DNA from: Alphaproteobacteria bacterium | GTDB taxonomy: Bacteria > Pseudomonadota > Alphaproteobacteria > Micropepsales > Micropepsaceae | DNA: 5,587 bases | Assembly (NCBI GenBank): GCA_947455695.1 | Contig: CANGRN010000126.1 | Coordinates: forward strand, 1 to 5,587 | Reading direction: 5' to 3' | Shown here: positions 1 to 5,587 of the stretch, one piece after another | Position numbering within the stretch: the stretch's first letter is position 1 | How the letters are laid out: each line of letters begins with the position of its first letter | Translations under genes and position numbers: made by a program | The notes under the pieces: generated by a model | What the model was told of the DNA's origin: nothing | Seen by the model: the letters and a program-made list of their open reading frames with translations, nothing else | Database searches by the model: none

Positions 1-135
1 CGCATGCTGCTGCGCTATCCCCTGATGACCCTGAAGGTGATGGTGGCCATCCATTACGAGGCGGTGCGGCTGATGCTGAAGGGGGTCCGCCGCCACCCCC
101 ATGTGCCCAAGGCGATTTCCACCCCCGCGGCGTAA
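1..135 (+). CDS. DUF1365-family protein, C-terminal fragment
   Basis: The window opens inside a reading frame whose last 44 codons end with TAA at 133-135. The visible tail contains PLMTLKVMVAIHYEAVRLML followed by KGVRRHPH. This resembles the C-terminal signature of the DUF1365 family (COG3496), where a PLMTLKV-like stretch is followed by an amphipathic IHxEAxRLxxKG helix and a short HP tail. The family has no firmly established biochemical role; its members often sit beside FAD-dependent amine oxidases and cyclopropane-fatty-acid synthase-like genes, which points to lipid modification, but those neighbours would lie outside this window. The gene is truncated at its 5' end by the window edge. 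Sixty-eight bases separate it from the chosen mlaE start, so cotranscription with the Mla operon is possible but not shown. Family assignment is from motif memory on a short fragment. Confidence 0.65.
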   Translation, partial: RMLLRYPLMTLKVMVAIHYEAVRLMLKGVRRHPHVPKAISTPAA

Positions 136-153
136 TCATCCGGCTGGAACTCA

Positions 154-186
154 TGGAACTTTTCGCCATATCGGCGCATTGTTCCA
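154..186. repeat. Interrupted dyad (possible hairpin or operator) in the mlaE leader
   Basis: The outer arms TGGAAC (154-159) and GTTCCA (181-186) are perfect inverted repeats. Inner arms CGCC (164-167) and GGCG (173-176) share the same centre at base 170. As RNA this gives a 6-bp stem, a 4x4 internal loop containing one possible T-A pair, a 4-bp stem and a 5-base loop. It lies between the DUF1365 stop (135) and the preferred mlaE start (204), so it could be a leader hairpin or a protein-binding site. No T-run follows, so it is not an intrinsic terminator. Function is unknown. Confidence 0.4.
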
Positions 187-203
187 AGTTACCGCAGGGG
201 TCC

Positions 204-1355
204 ATGACAAGTATCGAAACTGTTTCCGATGAGCCGGAAGCCTGGTTCAAGTTGGACCGGGAGGGCGGCACGCTGTCCCTGGGCGGCGCCTGGACCATCG
301 CCGAAAGCGCGCGGCTGGACCGTGAGCTGGGCAGCCTCGACCTGGCCGGCAAAGGCGATGTCAGCATCGATGCCAGCAAGATTTCCCGGCTGGACAGCGC
401 CGGGGCCTGGCTGGTGCTGCGCACGCGCCGGGCGCTGGAAGCGGCCGGAAGCAAAGTCGGCACCTTCGCCATTCCCGACCTCTACAAACCCCTGTTCGAA
501 ACCCTGGACCAGGAGCGCCAGAGCGAACCGCACAAATTGCGCATCCCCACGGGCCTGCGCGGCCGGCTCTACAAGATCGGCCGCGGCACCATCCATGCCT
601 ATCACCAGACCATCTCCATGCTGGGCTATCTGGGCCGGGTGACGGTGGAGACGGGCGAGGCCATCGCCAGCCCCGGGCACAAGATGCGCGTCGCCGCCAT
701 GTTCCACCAGGTGGAAGAGACCGGCATCAATGCCCTGCCCATCGTCGGCCTGCTGGCCTTCCTGATCGGCGTGGTGCTGGCCTATCAGGGCGCCGACCAG
801 CTCAAGCGTTTCGGCGCCGAAGTCTTCACCATCAATCTTCTGGGCGTGGGCGTGCTGCGCGAAATCGGCGGACTGATCACGGCCATCATCGTGGCGGGCC
901 GCAGCGGCAGCGCCTTCACCGCCCAGATCGGCAGCATGCGGGTCAATGAAGAGATCGACGCCATGCAGACCATGGGCCTGAACACCATCGACACGCTGGT
1001 CCTGCCGCGCATCATCGGGCTGGTGATCGCCCTGCCCCTTCTCACTTTCTATTCCGACATCATGGGCCTGATCGGCGGCGCCTTCATGTGCTATTTCCAG
1101 CTGGGCATCACCATCCCGGTCTTCATGCGCCAGCTTGCCGAGGCGGTGACCGTGAACACCATGCTGGTGGGCCTGATCAAGGCGCCGGTCTTTGCGTTGG
1201 TGATCGCCCTGGTCGGTTGCTACGAAGGCTTCCAGGTCGAGCGCAATGCCGCCAGCGTCGGCATGCTGACCACCCGCTCGGTGGTGGAAGGCATCTTCCT
1301 GGTGATCGTCATGGATGCGGCTTTCTCTGTCATGTTTTCGGTGCTGGGGATCTGA
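204..1355 (+). CDS. mlaE: STAS-MlaE fusion: lipid-transport ABC permease
   Basis: This is the inner-membrane permease of an Mla-type phospholipid ABC transporter, 383 aa from the chosen start. Residues about 10-105 form a STAS domain with the DSAG motif (64-67) at the usual STAS regulatory-loop position; in E. coli the equivalent domain is the separate protein MlaB, so here it is fused. Residues about 125-383 are the MlaE domain, with hydrophobic segments near 176-196, 212-232, 266-292 and 320-340 and one at the C-terminus. Family hallmarks include NALPIVGLLAFLIGVVLAYQ (176-195), LREIGGLITAIIVAGRSGSA (218-237) and the EEIDAMQTMG coupling-helix region (249-258). An in-frame ATG at 153 would add 17 residues. 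I prefer 204 because AGGGG precedes it (196-200, though only 3 bases away), the extra residues do not look like the family N-terminus, and the 154-186 dyad would otherwise be coding. The stop TGA shares its last base with the ATG of mlaF, indicating translational coupling. Confidence 0.92.
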   Translation: MTSIETVSDEPEAWFKLDREGGTLSLGGAWTIAESARLDRELGSLDLAGKGDVSIDASKISRLDSAGAWLVLRTRRALEAAGSKVGTFAIPDLYKPLFETLDQERQSEPHKLRIPTGLRGRLYKIGRGTIHAYHQTISMLGYLGRVTVETGEAIASPGHKMRVAAMFHQVEETGINALPIVGLLAFLIGVVLAYQGADQLKRFGAEVFTINLLGVGVLREIGGLITAIIVAGRSGSAFTAQIGSMRVNEEIDAMQTMGLNTIDTLVLPRIIGLVIALPLLTFYSDIMGLIGGAFMCYFQLGITIPVFMRQLAEAVTVNTMLVGLIKAPVFALVIALVGCYEGFQVERNAASVGMLTTRSVVEGIFLVIVMDAAFSVMFSVLGI

Positions 1356-2146
1356 TGGCCGAGCCACAGCAAAAGGAAAAAGACGTCGTCATCAAGGTGC
1401 GCGGTCTGGTCAACGGCTTCGGCAACAAGATACTGCACGACCATATCGACCTGGACGTCTATCGCGGCGAAGTGCTGGGCGTGGTGGGCGGCTCGGGCAC
1501 CGGCAAGTCGGTGCTGCTGCGCTCCATCATCGGCCTGATACGCCCGCTGGAAGGCGAGATCGAGGCGCTGGGCCATTCCACCCTGGGCGATATCGAAAGC
1601 CCGGAAATGCGCAAACTTCAGATGCGCTGGGGCGTTCTGTTCCAGGAAGGGGCGCTGTTCTCGTCCCAGACCGTGGCGGAGAACATCCAGGTGCCCTTGC
1701 GCGAATATACCAGCATGAGCCAGACGCTGATGGACGAGATCGCCGAGATGAAGCTGGCCATGGTGGGCCTGCCCCCCGATGCCGGCGACAAGTTTCCGTC
1801 CGAACTGTCGGGCGGCATGAAGAAGCGTGCCGGCCTGGCCCGCGCCCTGTCGCTGGACCCCGAACTGCTGTTCCTGGACGAGCCCACCGCGGGGCTGGAT
1901 CCCATCTCCGCCAACCAGTTCGACGAGCTGATCAAGCAGTTGCAGAAATCGCTGGGCCTTACCGTCTTCCTGGTGACCCATGACATCGACACCTTACGCG
2001 CCATCACCGACCGCATCGTCGTGCTGGTGAACAAGAAACTGGTGATCGGCACCATTTCCGAACTGCGCAAGAGCGACGATCCCTGGATCAAGGACTATTT
2101 TTCAGGCGTGCGCGGACGCGCGGCGCTGGCGTCTGAGGAGGCGTAA
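1355..2146 (+). CDS. mlaF: MlaF-type ABC transporter ATPase
   Basis: This is the cytoplasmic ATPase subunit that powers the Mla lipid transporter, 263 aa, the usual length for MlaF. All nucleotide-binding motifs are intact: Walker A GGSGTGKS (45-52), Q-loop glutamine Q97 in VLFQEGALFSS, ABC signature LSGGM (151-155) followed by KKRAGLARAL, Walker B LLFLDEP (171-177) with catalytic E176, D-loop AGLDP (179-183) and switch histidine H209 in LVTHD. The FQEGALFSSxTVAEN and LSGGMKKRAGLARA wording is characteristic of the Mla/Mkl/Ttg2A subfamily rather than of general importers. The C-terminal extension after about residue 235 (SDDPWIKDYFSG) is also typical. The start ATG overlaps the mlaE stop by one base. 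The last codons contain the Shine-Dalgarno of mlaD. Nothing suggests loss of function. Confidence 0.95.
   Translation: MAEPQQKEKDVVIKVRGLVNGFGNKILHDHIDLDVYRGEVLGVVGGSGTGKSVLLRSIIGLIRPLEGEIEALGHSTLGDIESPEMRKLQMRWGVLFQEGALFSSQTVAENIQVPLREYTSMSQTLMDEIAEMKLAMVGLPPDAGDKFPSELSGGMKKRAGLARALSLDPELLFLDEPTAGLDPISANQFDELIKQLQKSLGLTVFLVTHDIDTLRAITDRIVVLVNKKLVIGTISELRKSDDPWIKDYFSGVRGRAALASEEA
2136..2141 (+). promoter_or_regulatory. Strong Shine-Dalgarno for mlaD
   Basis: A perfect AGGAGG lies inside the last codons of mlaF, 7 bases before the mlaD ATG at 2149. It fixes the mlaD start and suggests that mlaD is translated at a higher rate than its upstream partners, in line with the MCE subunit forming a hexamer while MlaE and MlaF are dimers (known for E. 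coli Mla). Confidence 0.8.
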
Positions 2147-2148
2147 CG

Positions 2149-3030
2149 ATGGAAACCAAAGCCAATTATGTGGCGGTCGGCGCCTTTGTGCTGGCCTGCG
2201 CGGTGGGACTGGTGGTGACGATCCTGTGGCTGGCCGGAGTGCAGTACAGCCAGGAATACGCCTACTACCAGGCCAACTTCAAAGGCCCGGTCACCGGTTT
2301 GGGCAAGGGTACCCTGACCCGCTACAACGGCATCGAGGTGGGGCGCATCACCGATCTGAGTTTCGATCCGGCCGATCCCAGCCGTGTCATCGTCACCGTG
2401 CAGGTGCAGCCCAATCTCAATATCCGCGAGGACAGCATCGCCTCGATCGACAGCCAGGGCCTGACCGGCGGCGCTTTTGTCGAGATCAGCGGCGGTTCCG
2501 CCAACTCCCCGCTGCTGGTGGCGCGCGAGGGCCAGAAATATCCCGTGCTGCGCACCAAGCAGTCCACCTTCGCCCAGCTCCAGCAATCGGCGCCCGAAGT
2601 GGTCGCCAAGCTGAATGTCGCGGCCTCGCGGCTCAACGACCTCTTGAGCGATGACAACCGCCGCGCCATCGCCCATGTGCTGGCCAATCTGGACGAGACC
2701 ACCCAGGCGGTCGCACGGCGCAGCGCCGACATCGACGCCACCATCGCCAACGCCAACAAGGCGATGGCGAACCTGAGCGATGCCTCCAACAATCTGCGGC
2801 CCACGCTCAGCCATGTGGATCTCACCATCCAGAAATATGGCAAGGTGGCCGACGATGCCGACGCCTTCATCAATGGCGACGGGCTGGCGCAACTGTCGGA
2901 CCTGATCGGCGAGATGCGACGGCTGGTGGCCAACCTCACCCAATTCTCCGACCAGCTCAACCGCACGCCGACCAAGCTTTTGTTCGGCGACCGGCGCAAG
3001 GGCTATGAACCCAAAGGGGACGGCAAATGA
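2149..3030 (+). CDS. mlaD: MlaD-type MCE-domain lipid-binding protein
   Basis: This is the membrane-anchored periplasmic substrate-binding subunit of the Mla system, 293 aa. One N-terminal transmembrane helix spans about residues 8-30. A single MCE domain follows at about 39-116 and includes FKGPVTGLGKGTLTRYNGIE (44-63), VGRI (64-67) and the closing QGLTGGAFVEISGG (103-116). From about 144 to 280 the protein is largely helical and polar, with heptad-like stretches around LNDLLSDDNRR, ANLDETTQAV and ANKAMANLSDASNNL. This resembles the long C-terminal helices of MCE proteins that can build a channel above the ring. The end carries TPTKLLFGDRRKGYEPK, a tail I recognise from alphaproteobacterial MlaD-like proteins. 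It is longer than E. coli MlaD (about 183 aa) because of this helical extension. The gap to mlaF is 2 bases, and the 3' end overlaps the lipoprotein gene by ATGA. Confidence 0.93.
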   Translation: METKANYVAVGAFVLACAVGLVVTILWLAGVQYSQEYAYYQANFKGPVTGLGKGTLTRYNGIEVGRITDLSFDPADPSRVIVTVQVQPNLNIREDSIASIDSQGLTGGAFVEISGGSANSPLLVAREGQKYPVLRTKQSTFAQLQQSAPEVVAKLNVAASRLNDLLSDDNRRAIAHVLANLDETTQAVARRSADIDATIANANKAMANLSDASNNLRPTLSHVDLTIQKYGKVADDADAFINGDGLAQLSDLIGEMRRLVANLTQFSDQLNRTPTKLLFGDRRKGYEPKGDGK

Positions 3031-3752
3031 TCCAGCGGCGATTCTTCCTGGTGAGCGCTTCGGCGCTCGCGCTGGCCGGCTGCGGCAAGGACCTGATCGG
3101 CCCGCCCGAGGCCAGCCCCATCTATGTCGTGAAGCCCACGTTTCCGGCCGCCGCCAGCGGAGGCGCAAAGGTGCCGTGGGCGCTGAGCATCCTGCACCCG
3201 GATGTTTCCAGCGCGCTGGACAGCGAACGCGTCGCCCTGTTCCAGCCGGACGGCACCATGGATTTCTACGCCAAGGCGACCTATCCCGACCGCCTGTCGC
3301 CCATCGTGCAGCACGCCATCCTGGACGGCTTTGAAGCGTCGGGCCGGATCGATGCGGTGGCGACCGAGGAAGCGGCGCTGCATGCCGACTACAACCTGTC
3401 CATCGAGGTCAAGGATTTCGCCGCCCATTACAGCACCCCGGACGGCATTCCGGGCGTGACGGTAAGCATCACCTGCAAGCTGACCACCTCCCATGGCCGC
3501 GTCATTGTCGGCAGCTTCTCCACCACCCAGACGGGTTCGGCCTCGGTCAACACCGTCGGCGCGGCGGTGCAGGCCCTGCAACAGGCGCTGGCCGCGGCGG
3601 TGAAGACGATTGTCGACTGGGCGCTGACCTTCCCCATGCCCGCCACCCAGAATGCGCCCAGCACGGCGTCTCCCGGCAAGCCGGCGGAGCAGTTGCTGCA
3701 CGACGCCACCCGTGGTTCCGGCAAGCTGCGAGACGTGCCCAAGCCGCAATAG
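3027..3752 (+). CDS. ABC-type transport auxiliary lipoprotein
   Basis: This is a 241-aa lipoprotein that fits the ABC-transport auxiliary family (PF03886, the PqiC-like group). It has a lipoprotein signal peptide: RR at 4-5, a hydrophobic core at about 6-17 and a lipobox LAGC with the acylated cysteine at position 19. The +2 residue is glycine, so by the Lol rule outer-membrane sorting is expected. Mature residues about 30-205 show the family pattern of a Y/V-rich N-terminal strand (SPIYVVKPTFPAA), a central segment around ERVALFQPDGTMDFYAKATY, a DYNLSIEVKDF strand and a terminal helix VQALQQALAAAVKTIVDWAL. The last 30 residues are Pro/Ala/Ser-rich and probably disordered. The role is inferred from position: in such operons it likely links the MlaFED complex to the outer membrane. 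It is translationally coupled to mlaD by a 4-base ATGA overlap, with AAGGGGA (3014-3020) as ribosome-binding site. It closes the operon. Confidence 0.85.
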   Translation: MIQRRFFLVSASALALAGCGKDLIGPPEASPIYVVKPTFPAAASGGAKVPWALSILHPDVSSALDSERVALFQPDGTMDFYAKATYPDRLSPIVQHAILDGFEASGRIDAVATEEAALHADYNLSIEVKDFAAHYSTPDGIPGVTVSITCKLTTSHGRVIVGSFSTTQTGSASVNTVGAAVQALQQALAAAVKTIVDWALTFPMPATQNAPSTASPGKPAEQLLHDATRGSGKLRDVPKPQ

Positions 3753-3772
3753 TTCCGCCCTCGCCAGCCGCG

Positions 3773-3798
3773 GGAACTTAAGCAACCCTTTTCGAGTT
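3773..3798 (+). promoter_or_regulatory. Candidate EcfG-type (general stress) promoter
   Basis: GGAAC (3773-3777) is followed, after 17 bases, by AGTT (3795-3798). The alphaproteobacterial EcfG/SigT general-stress consensus is GGAAC-N16/17-CGTT, so the -35 matches fully and the -10 matches at three of four bases, including the well-conserved GTT. Transcription would start near 3805, about 30 bases before the DUF1328 start codon, which is a sensible leader length. The match is short and could arise by chance; the position supports it. Confidence 0.45.
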
Positions 3799-3833
3799 TC
3801 CTCTCGGTAGGATTTCGAAATGCGGAGTTTGCC

Positions 3834-4004
3834 GTGCTGAAATGGGCATTGATTTTCCTGGTCATCGGCCTGATTGCGGGCCTGCTTGGCTTTACCGGCA
3901 TCGCCGGCACGTCCATCGCCATCGCCAAGACGCTGTTCTTCATCTTCCTGATCATCTTCCTGGTGCTGCTGGTCGCGGGTCTGACCGTGGCAAGGCGCGC
4001 CTGA
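3834..4004 (+). CDS. DUF1328 small inner-membrane protein
   Basis: This is a 56-aa protein made almost entirely of two hydrophobic helices, about residues 4-24 ([20 protein letters not shown]) and 33-52 ([20 protein letters not shown]), joined by AGTSIAIAK and ending in a basic RRA tail. The [20 protein letters not shown] opening followed by GIAG and the second [10 protein letters not shown] helix match the DUF1328 (YtjA-like) family, whose members are usually 50-60 aa. No molecular function is established for the family. It starts at GTG, with GGAG (3824-3827) 6 bases upstream. The ATG at 3820 is out of frame and stops after six codons, so GTG is the best start. The gene lies 81 bases after the Mla operon, behind a candidate EcfG-type promoter, and 16 bases before the PLC-like gene, with which it is probably cotranscribed. 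Stress induction is inferred from the promoter only. Confidence 0.85.
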   Translation: MLKWALIFLVIGLIAGLLGFTGIAGTSIAIAKTLFFIFLIIFLVLLVAGLTVARRA

Positions 4005-4020
4005 CAAGAGGACAGGGACG

Positions 4021-5235
4021 ATGCGCCGCCATTTCCTCGCCGCCTTCGTCCTGCTTCCCGCCTTTGCGTTCGCAACCGTCCAGGCCGGCCTGTTCTCATC
4101 GACAGCGCCGGCCGCGGCGCAACCTTCGGCTGCGAAGGCGCGCGCCTGTGACGATAATTGCAGCCCCGAATGGATGGACGCCAACCTGCGCATCGACCAG
4201 CTGCAGGTGGTCGGCACGGCGCAAAGCTACAAGCAGCGGCCCAACAAAGCCCTGATGGGCCTGATCCGCATGGGCGGCAAAAAGGATGCCGAGGCGCTGG
4301 ACTTCGCCCTGCCCACACTCGCCGCCCAGCTCCACAATGATGTGCGCGCCCTGTCGTTCGATGTCGCCTATGACCCGCAGGGAGGCGCCTACAAGTCGCC
4401 CGCCGGCGCCAGCATGGCGATGGATCTGCTGCCCGGGGACTACGTCAAGGCCATGACCGCGCCCGGCTTCAAGGTCATCCATGTGCTGGACGTGGACTAT
4501 CAGTCCTCCTGCCTGGCGCTGGCCGATTGCCTGAAGCAGGTCTCCGACTGGTCGAAAGCCCATCCCCGCCACCTGCCCATCGTCATCGCCCTGAAGACCA
4601 ACGACACCAGGACGCCCATGCCCGGCGCCACCAAACCGCTGTTGTGCGAGGAAGCGGCGCTGGACGCGCTGGACGGCGAAATCCGCGCCGCCTTCGCGCC
4701 CGGCCAGATCATCACCCCCGACCAGTTGCAGGGCAGTCACGCCAGCCTGCGCGAAGCCGCCATGGCCCATGCCTGGCCCAGGCTGGGCGCGGCGCGCGGC
4801 AAGGTGATCTTTGTGCTGGACGACAGCGCCGCCAAGGCAAAACTGTATCAGGGCGCGCGCAAGTCGCTGGAAGGCCGCGCCATGTTCGTGACCGCCGATG
4901 AAGCCTCGCCGCTGGCCGCCTTTGTCACCATTGCCGATCCGGTGAAGGATGGTGCACGGATCCAGACGGCGGTGCGCAACGGCTTCATCGTCACCACCCG
5001 CGCAGATGAAGACACGCGCGAGGCGCGAGCGAACAAGACCGCGCGCCGCGATGCGGCTTTTGCCTCCGGGGCGCAGATCATCCAGACCAATTTCGCCGCC
5101 GCCGATCCGGCCATCGGCAGTTACCGCGTCAGCCTGGCCGACGATCCTGCCGCCATGTGCGAGAGCGCGCCGGGCAGCGAGCATTGCGTGCGCTTCGAGG
5201 CGCCGGCCCGCACCGTCACCGCGGCGCTGCCCTAA
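4021..5235 (+). CDS. Secreted PI-PLC-C1-family protein, probably catalytically altered
   Basis: This 404-aa protein has a Sec signal peptide (RR at 2-3, hydrophobic 5-18, likely cleavage after VQA at 20-22) and then an Ala-rich linker to about residue 40. The rest resembles the Ca2+-dependent phosphoinositide-specific phospholipase C family (PF16670). Motifs in order: IDQLQVVGTAQSYKQ (58-72), VRALSFDVAYDPQGG (108-122), PGFKVIHVLDVDYQSSC (148-164), DWSKAHPRHLPIVIALKTND (176-195), IITPDQLQG, ARGKVIFVLDD, TRADEDT (326-332) and SGAQII (349-354). Canonical members have GTHNSY where this has GTAQSY, so the first catalytic His is A67 and the adjacent Asn ligand is Q68. The expected ExD pair appears as S112 and D114, and an expected later Glu appears as K192; H154 is kept. 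Hydrolysis is therefore doubtful, and lipid or sugar-phosphate binding is an alternative. Seven cysteines (43, 47, 164, 170, 209, 380, 389) could form disulfides in the periplasm. The ribosome-binding site is AGAGGA (4007-4012). The family call is firm in pattern; the loss of activity is inferred from a remembered alignment. Confidence 0.72.
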   Translation: MRRHFLAAFVLLPAFAFATVQAGLFSSTAPAAAQPSAAKARACDDNCSPEWMDANLRIDQLQVVGTAQSYKQRPNKALMGLIRMGGKKDAEALDFALPTLAAQLHNDVRALSFDVAYDPQGGAYKSPAGASMAMDLLPGDYVKAMTAPGFKVIHVLDVDYQSSCLALADCLKQVSDWSKAHPRHLPIVIALKTNDTRTPMPGATKPLLCEEAALDALDGEIRAAFAPGQIITPDQLQGSHASLREAAMAHAWPRLGAARGKVIFVLDDSAAKAKLYQGARKSLEGRAMFVTADEASPLAAFVTIADPVKDGARIQTAVRNGFIVTTRADEDTREARANKTARRDAAFASGAQIIQTNFAAADPAIGSYRVSLADDPAAMCESAPGSEHCVRFEAPARTVTAALP

Positions 5236-5266
5236 TCCAAAGCCTTTTACGACTTCCGCCAGCGGC

Positions 5267-5587
5267 TCACAAATCCTTGACCACGCGCGCCAGATCGCGC
5301 CAGGGCTTGATGTCCCAGTGATTGGCGGCCAGCGGCGATGGCGACGGCAGGATGAACACCCGCGTTTCGCCGATAAGATGCGGCTGTTCGCCCGCCACCG
5401 CCTGCGGTCCCATCACCTTCCTGCCGCCATTCAGGCTGGTAAATGCGAGAATGCGTGGCTTGGCTTTCAGAATGCGCGCCTTCAGGGCCGCCACCGCCTC
5501 CGGGCCCAGCGCGTCCTTGGGCAGCTGGTGATCCATGCCATAGACATGCTTGGCGATGTCAGTGAGGCCGATGCCCAGTTCCCACAG
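5267..5587 (-). CDS. Mug-like uracil/mismatch DNA glycosylase, C-terminal part
   Basis: This reverse-strand frame runs off the right edge of the window. 106 residues are visible and the N-terminus is missing. An internal ATG at 5536 gives an 89-aa frame, but coding continues upstream of it to the edge with LWELGIGLTDIAKHVYG, so 5536 is not the true start. GIGLTDIAK matches the conserved GIGLTDL-like segment of Mug-type (family 2) DNA glycosylases. The ending TRVFILPSPSPLAANHWDIK followed by PWRDLARVV fits the C-terminal substrate-recognition loop, which is NPSGLS in E. coli Mug and LPSxSxxA in many relatives. Such enzymes remove uracil or thymine from G:U and G:T mismatches in base-excision repair. 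The N-terminal active-site motif (GxNPG-like) lies outside the window, so activity cannot be judged. A family-6 (HDG-like) UDG is the main alternative. It converges on the PLC-like gene with 31 bases between stops and is functionally unrelated to the lipid genes. Confidence 0.7.
   Translation of the reverse strand: MWELGIGLTDIAKHVYGMDHQLPKDALGPEAVAALKARILKAKPRILAFTSLNGGRKVMGPQAVAGEQPHLIGETRVFILPSPSPLAANHWDIKPWRDLARVVKDL

Noticed and set aside
146..180. EcfG-like promoter before mlaE using GGAAC at 146 or 155
   Set aside because: The bases at the expected -10 spacing read CATA/ATAT or GCAT/CATT, lacking the conserved GTT, and the start site would fall too near the ATG at 204.
189..1367. Long reverse-strand open frame (392 codons) antisense to mlaE
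   Set aside because: It is His/Gln/Asp/Gly-rich low-complexity translation typical of the antisense of a GC-rich gene, and it shows no domain. The forward frame has unmistakable STAS and MlaE motifs.
2095..3168. Reverse-strand open frame across mlaD and the lipoprotein gene
   Set aside because: It overlaps two well-supported forward genes entirely, has no recognisable motifs and follows the GC-rich third-position pattern of the opposite strand.
3751..3778. Inverted repeat AGTTCC/GGAACT at the end of the Mla operon as an intrinsic terminator
   Set aside because: The stem is 6 bp (8 with a bulge) around an 11-base loop, and no T-run follows directly; the nearest TTTT is at 3789-3792. The right arm is better explained as part of the GGAAC promoter element.
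3003..4217. Reverse-strand open frame of 404 codons across the lipoprotein, intergenic region and DUF1328
   Set aside because: It spans three forward features and an intergenic region, is Arg/Gly/Ala/His-rich without domains, and is a high-GC shadow.
3842..4255. Forward 137-codon frame overlapping DUF1328 and the start of the PLC-like gene
   Set aside because: It is out of frame with both supported genes and Arg/Pro-rich. The GTG-started DUF1328 frame explains this region much better.
4096..5184. Reverse-strand open frame of 362 codons antisense to the PLC-like gene
   Set aside because: Gly/Ala/His-rich composition without motifs; the forward frame carries a signal peptide and ordered family motifs.
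5236..5266. Bidirectional terminator between the convergent PLC-like and Mug-like genes
   Set aside because: Only 3-4 bp complementary arms (AGCC/GGCT, CCG/CGG) are present, with no clear stem and T-run in either direction.

Overview
The window is a dense, GC-rich stretch of bacterial chromosome. Its gene set and protein style suggest an alphaproteobacterium: an MlaE permease fused to a STAS domain, with MlaF, MlaD and an auxiliary lipoprotein in one operon, then a DUF1328 micro-protein behind a possible EcfG-type promoter. The genus cannot be named from this sequence alone. I see no mobile element, CRISPR array, tRNA or rRNA.

Layout. (1) 1-135 (+) is the 3' end of a DUF1365-family gene. (2) 204-3752 (+) is a four-gene, tightly coupled Mla/MCE lipid-transport operon: STAS-MlaE permease, MlaF ATPase, MlaD MCE protein and an ABC-transport auxiliary lipoprotein. 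Its junctions are a 1-base overlap, a 2-base gap with a strong Shine-Dalgarno, and a 4-base ATGA overlap. A 33-bp interrupted dyad lies just before the chosen mlaE start. (3) 3753-3833 is a short intergenic region with a candidate general-stress (EcfG-like) promoter. (4) 3834-4004 (+) is a 56-residue DUF1328 membrane protein with a GTG start. (5) 4021-5235 (+) is a secreted protein of the Ca2+-dependent PI-PLC (PI-PLC-C1) fold family in which most catalytic and Ca2+-binding positions appear to be substituted. (6) 5267-5587 (-) is the C-terminal part of a Mug-like DNA glycosylase, convergent with the PLC-like gene and cut by the window edge.

How the genes work together. The Mla genes should form an inner-membrane ABC machine that moves phospholipid between the inner membrane and the periplasm or outer membrane: MlaF supplies ATP hydrolysis, MlaE the membrane channel, MlaD the periplasmic lipid-binding ring, and the lipoprotein a link to the outer membrane. 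The DUF1328 and PLC-like genes are 16 bases apart and probably cotranscribed. Both are predicted to act at the envelope and could be stress-induced.

The best candidate for something unusual is the PLC-like protein. It keeps the family's scaffold motifs but has lost the first catalytic histidine and several presumed metal ligands, so it looks like a secreted pseudo-phospholipase or lipid-binding protein beside a lipid transporter. The rest of the window is a well-known type of locus.
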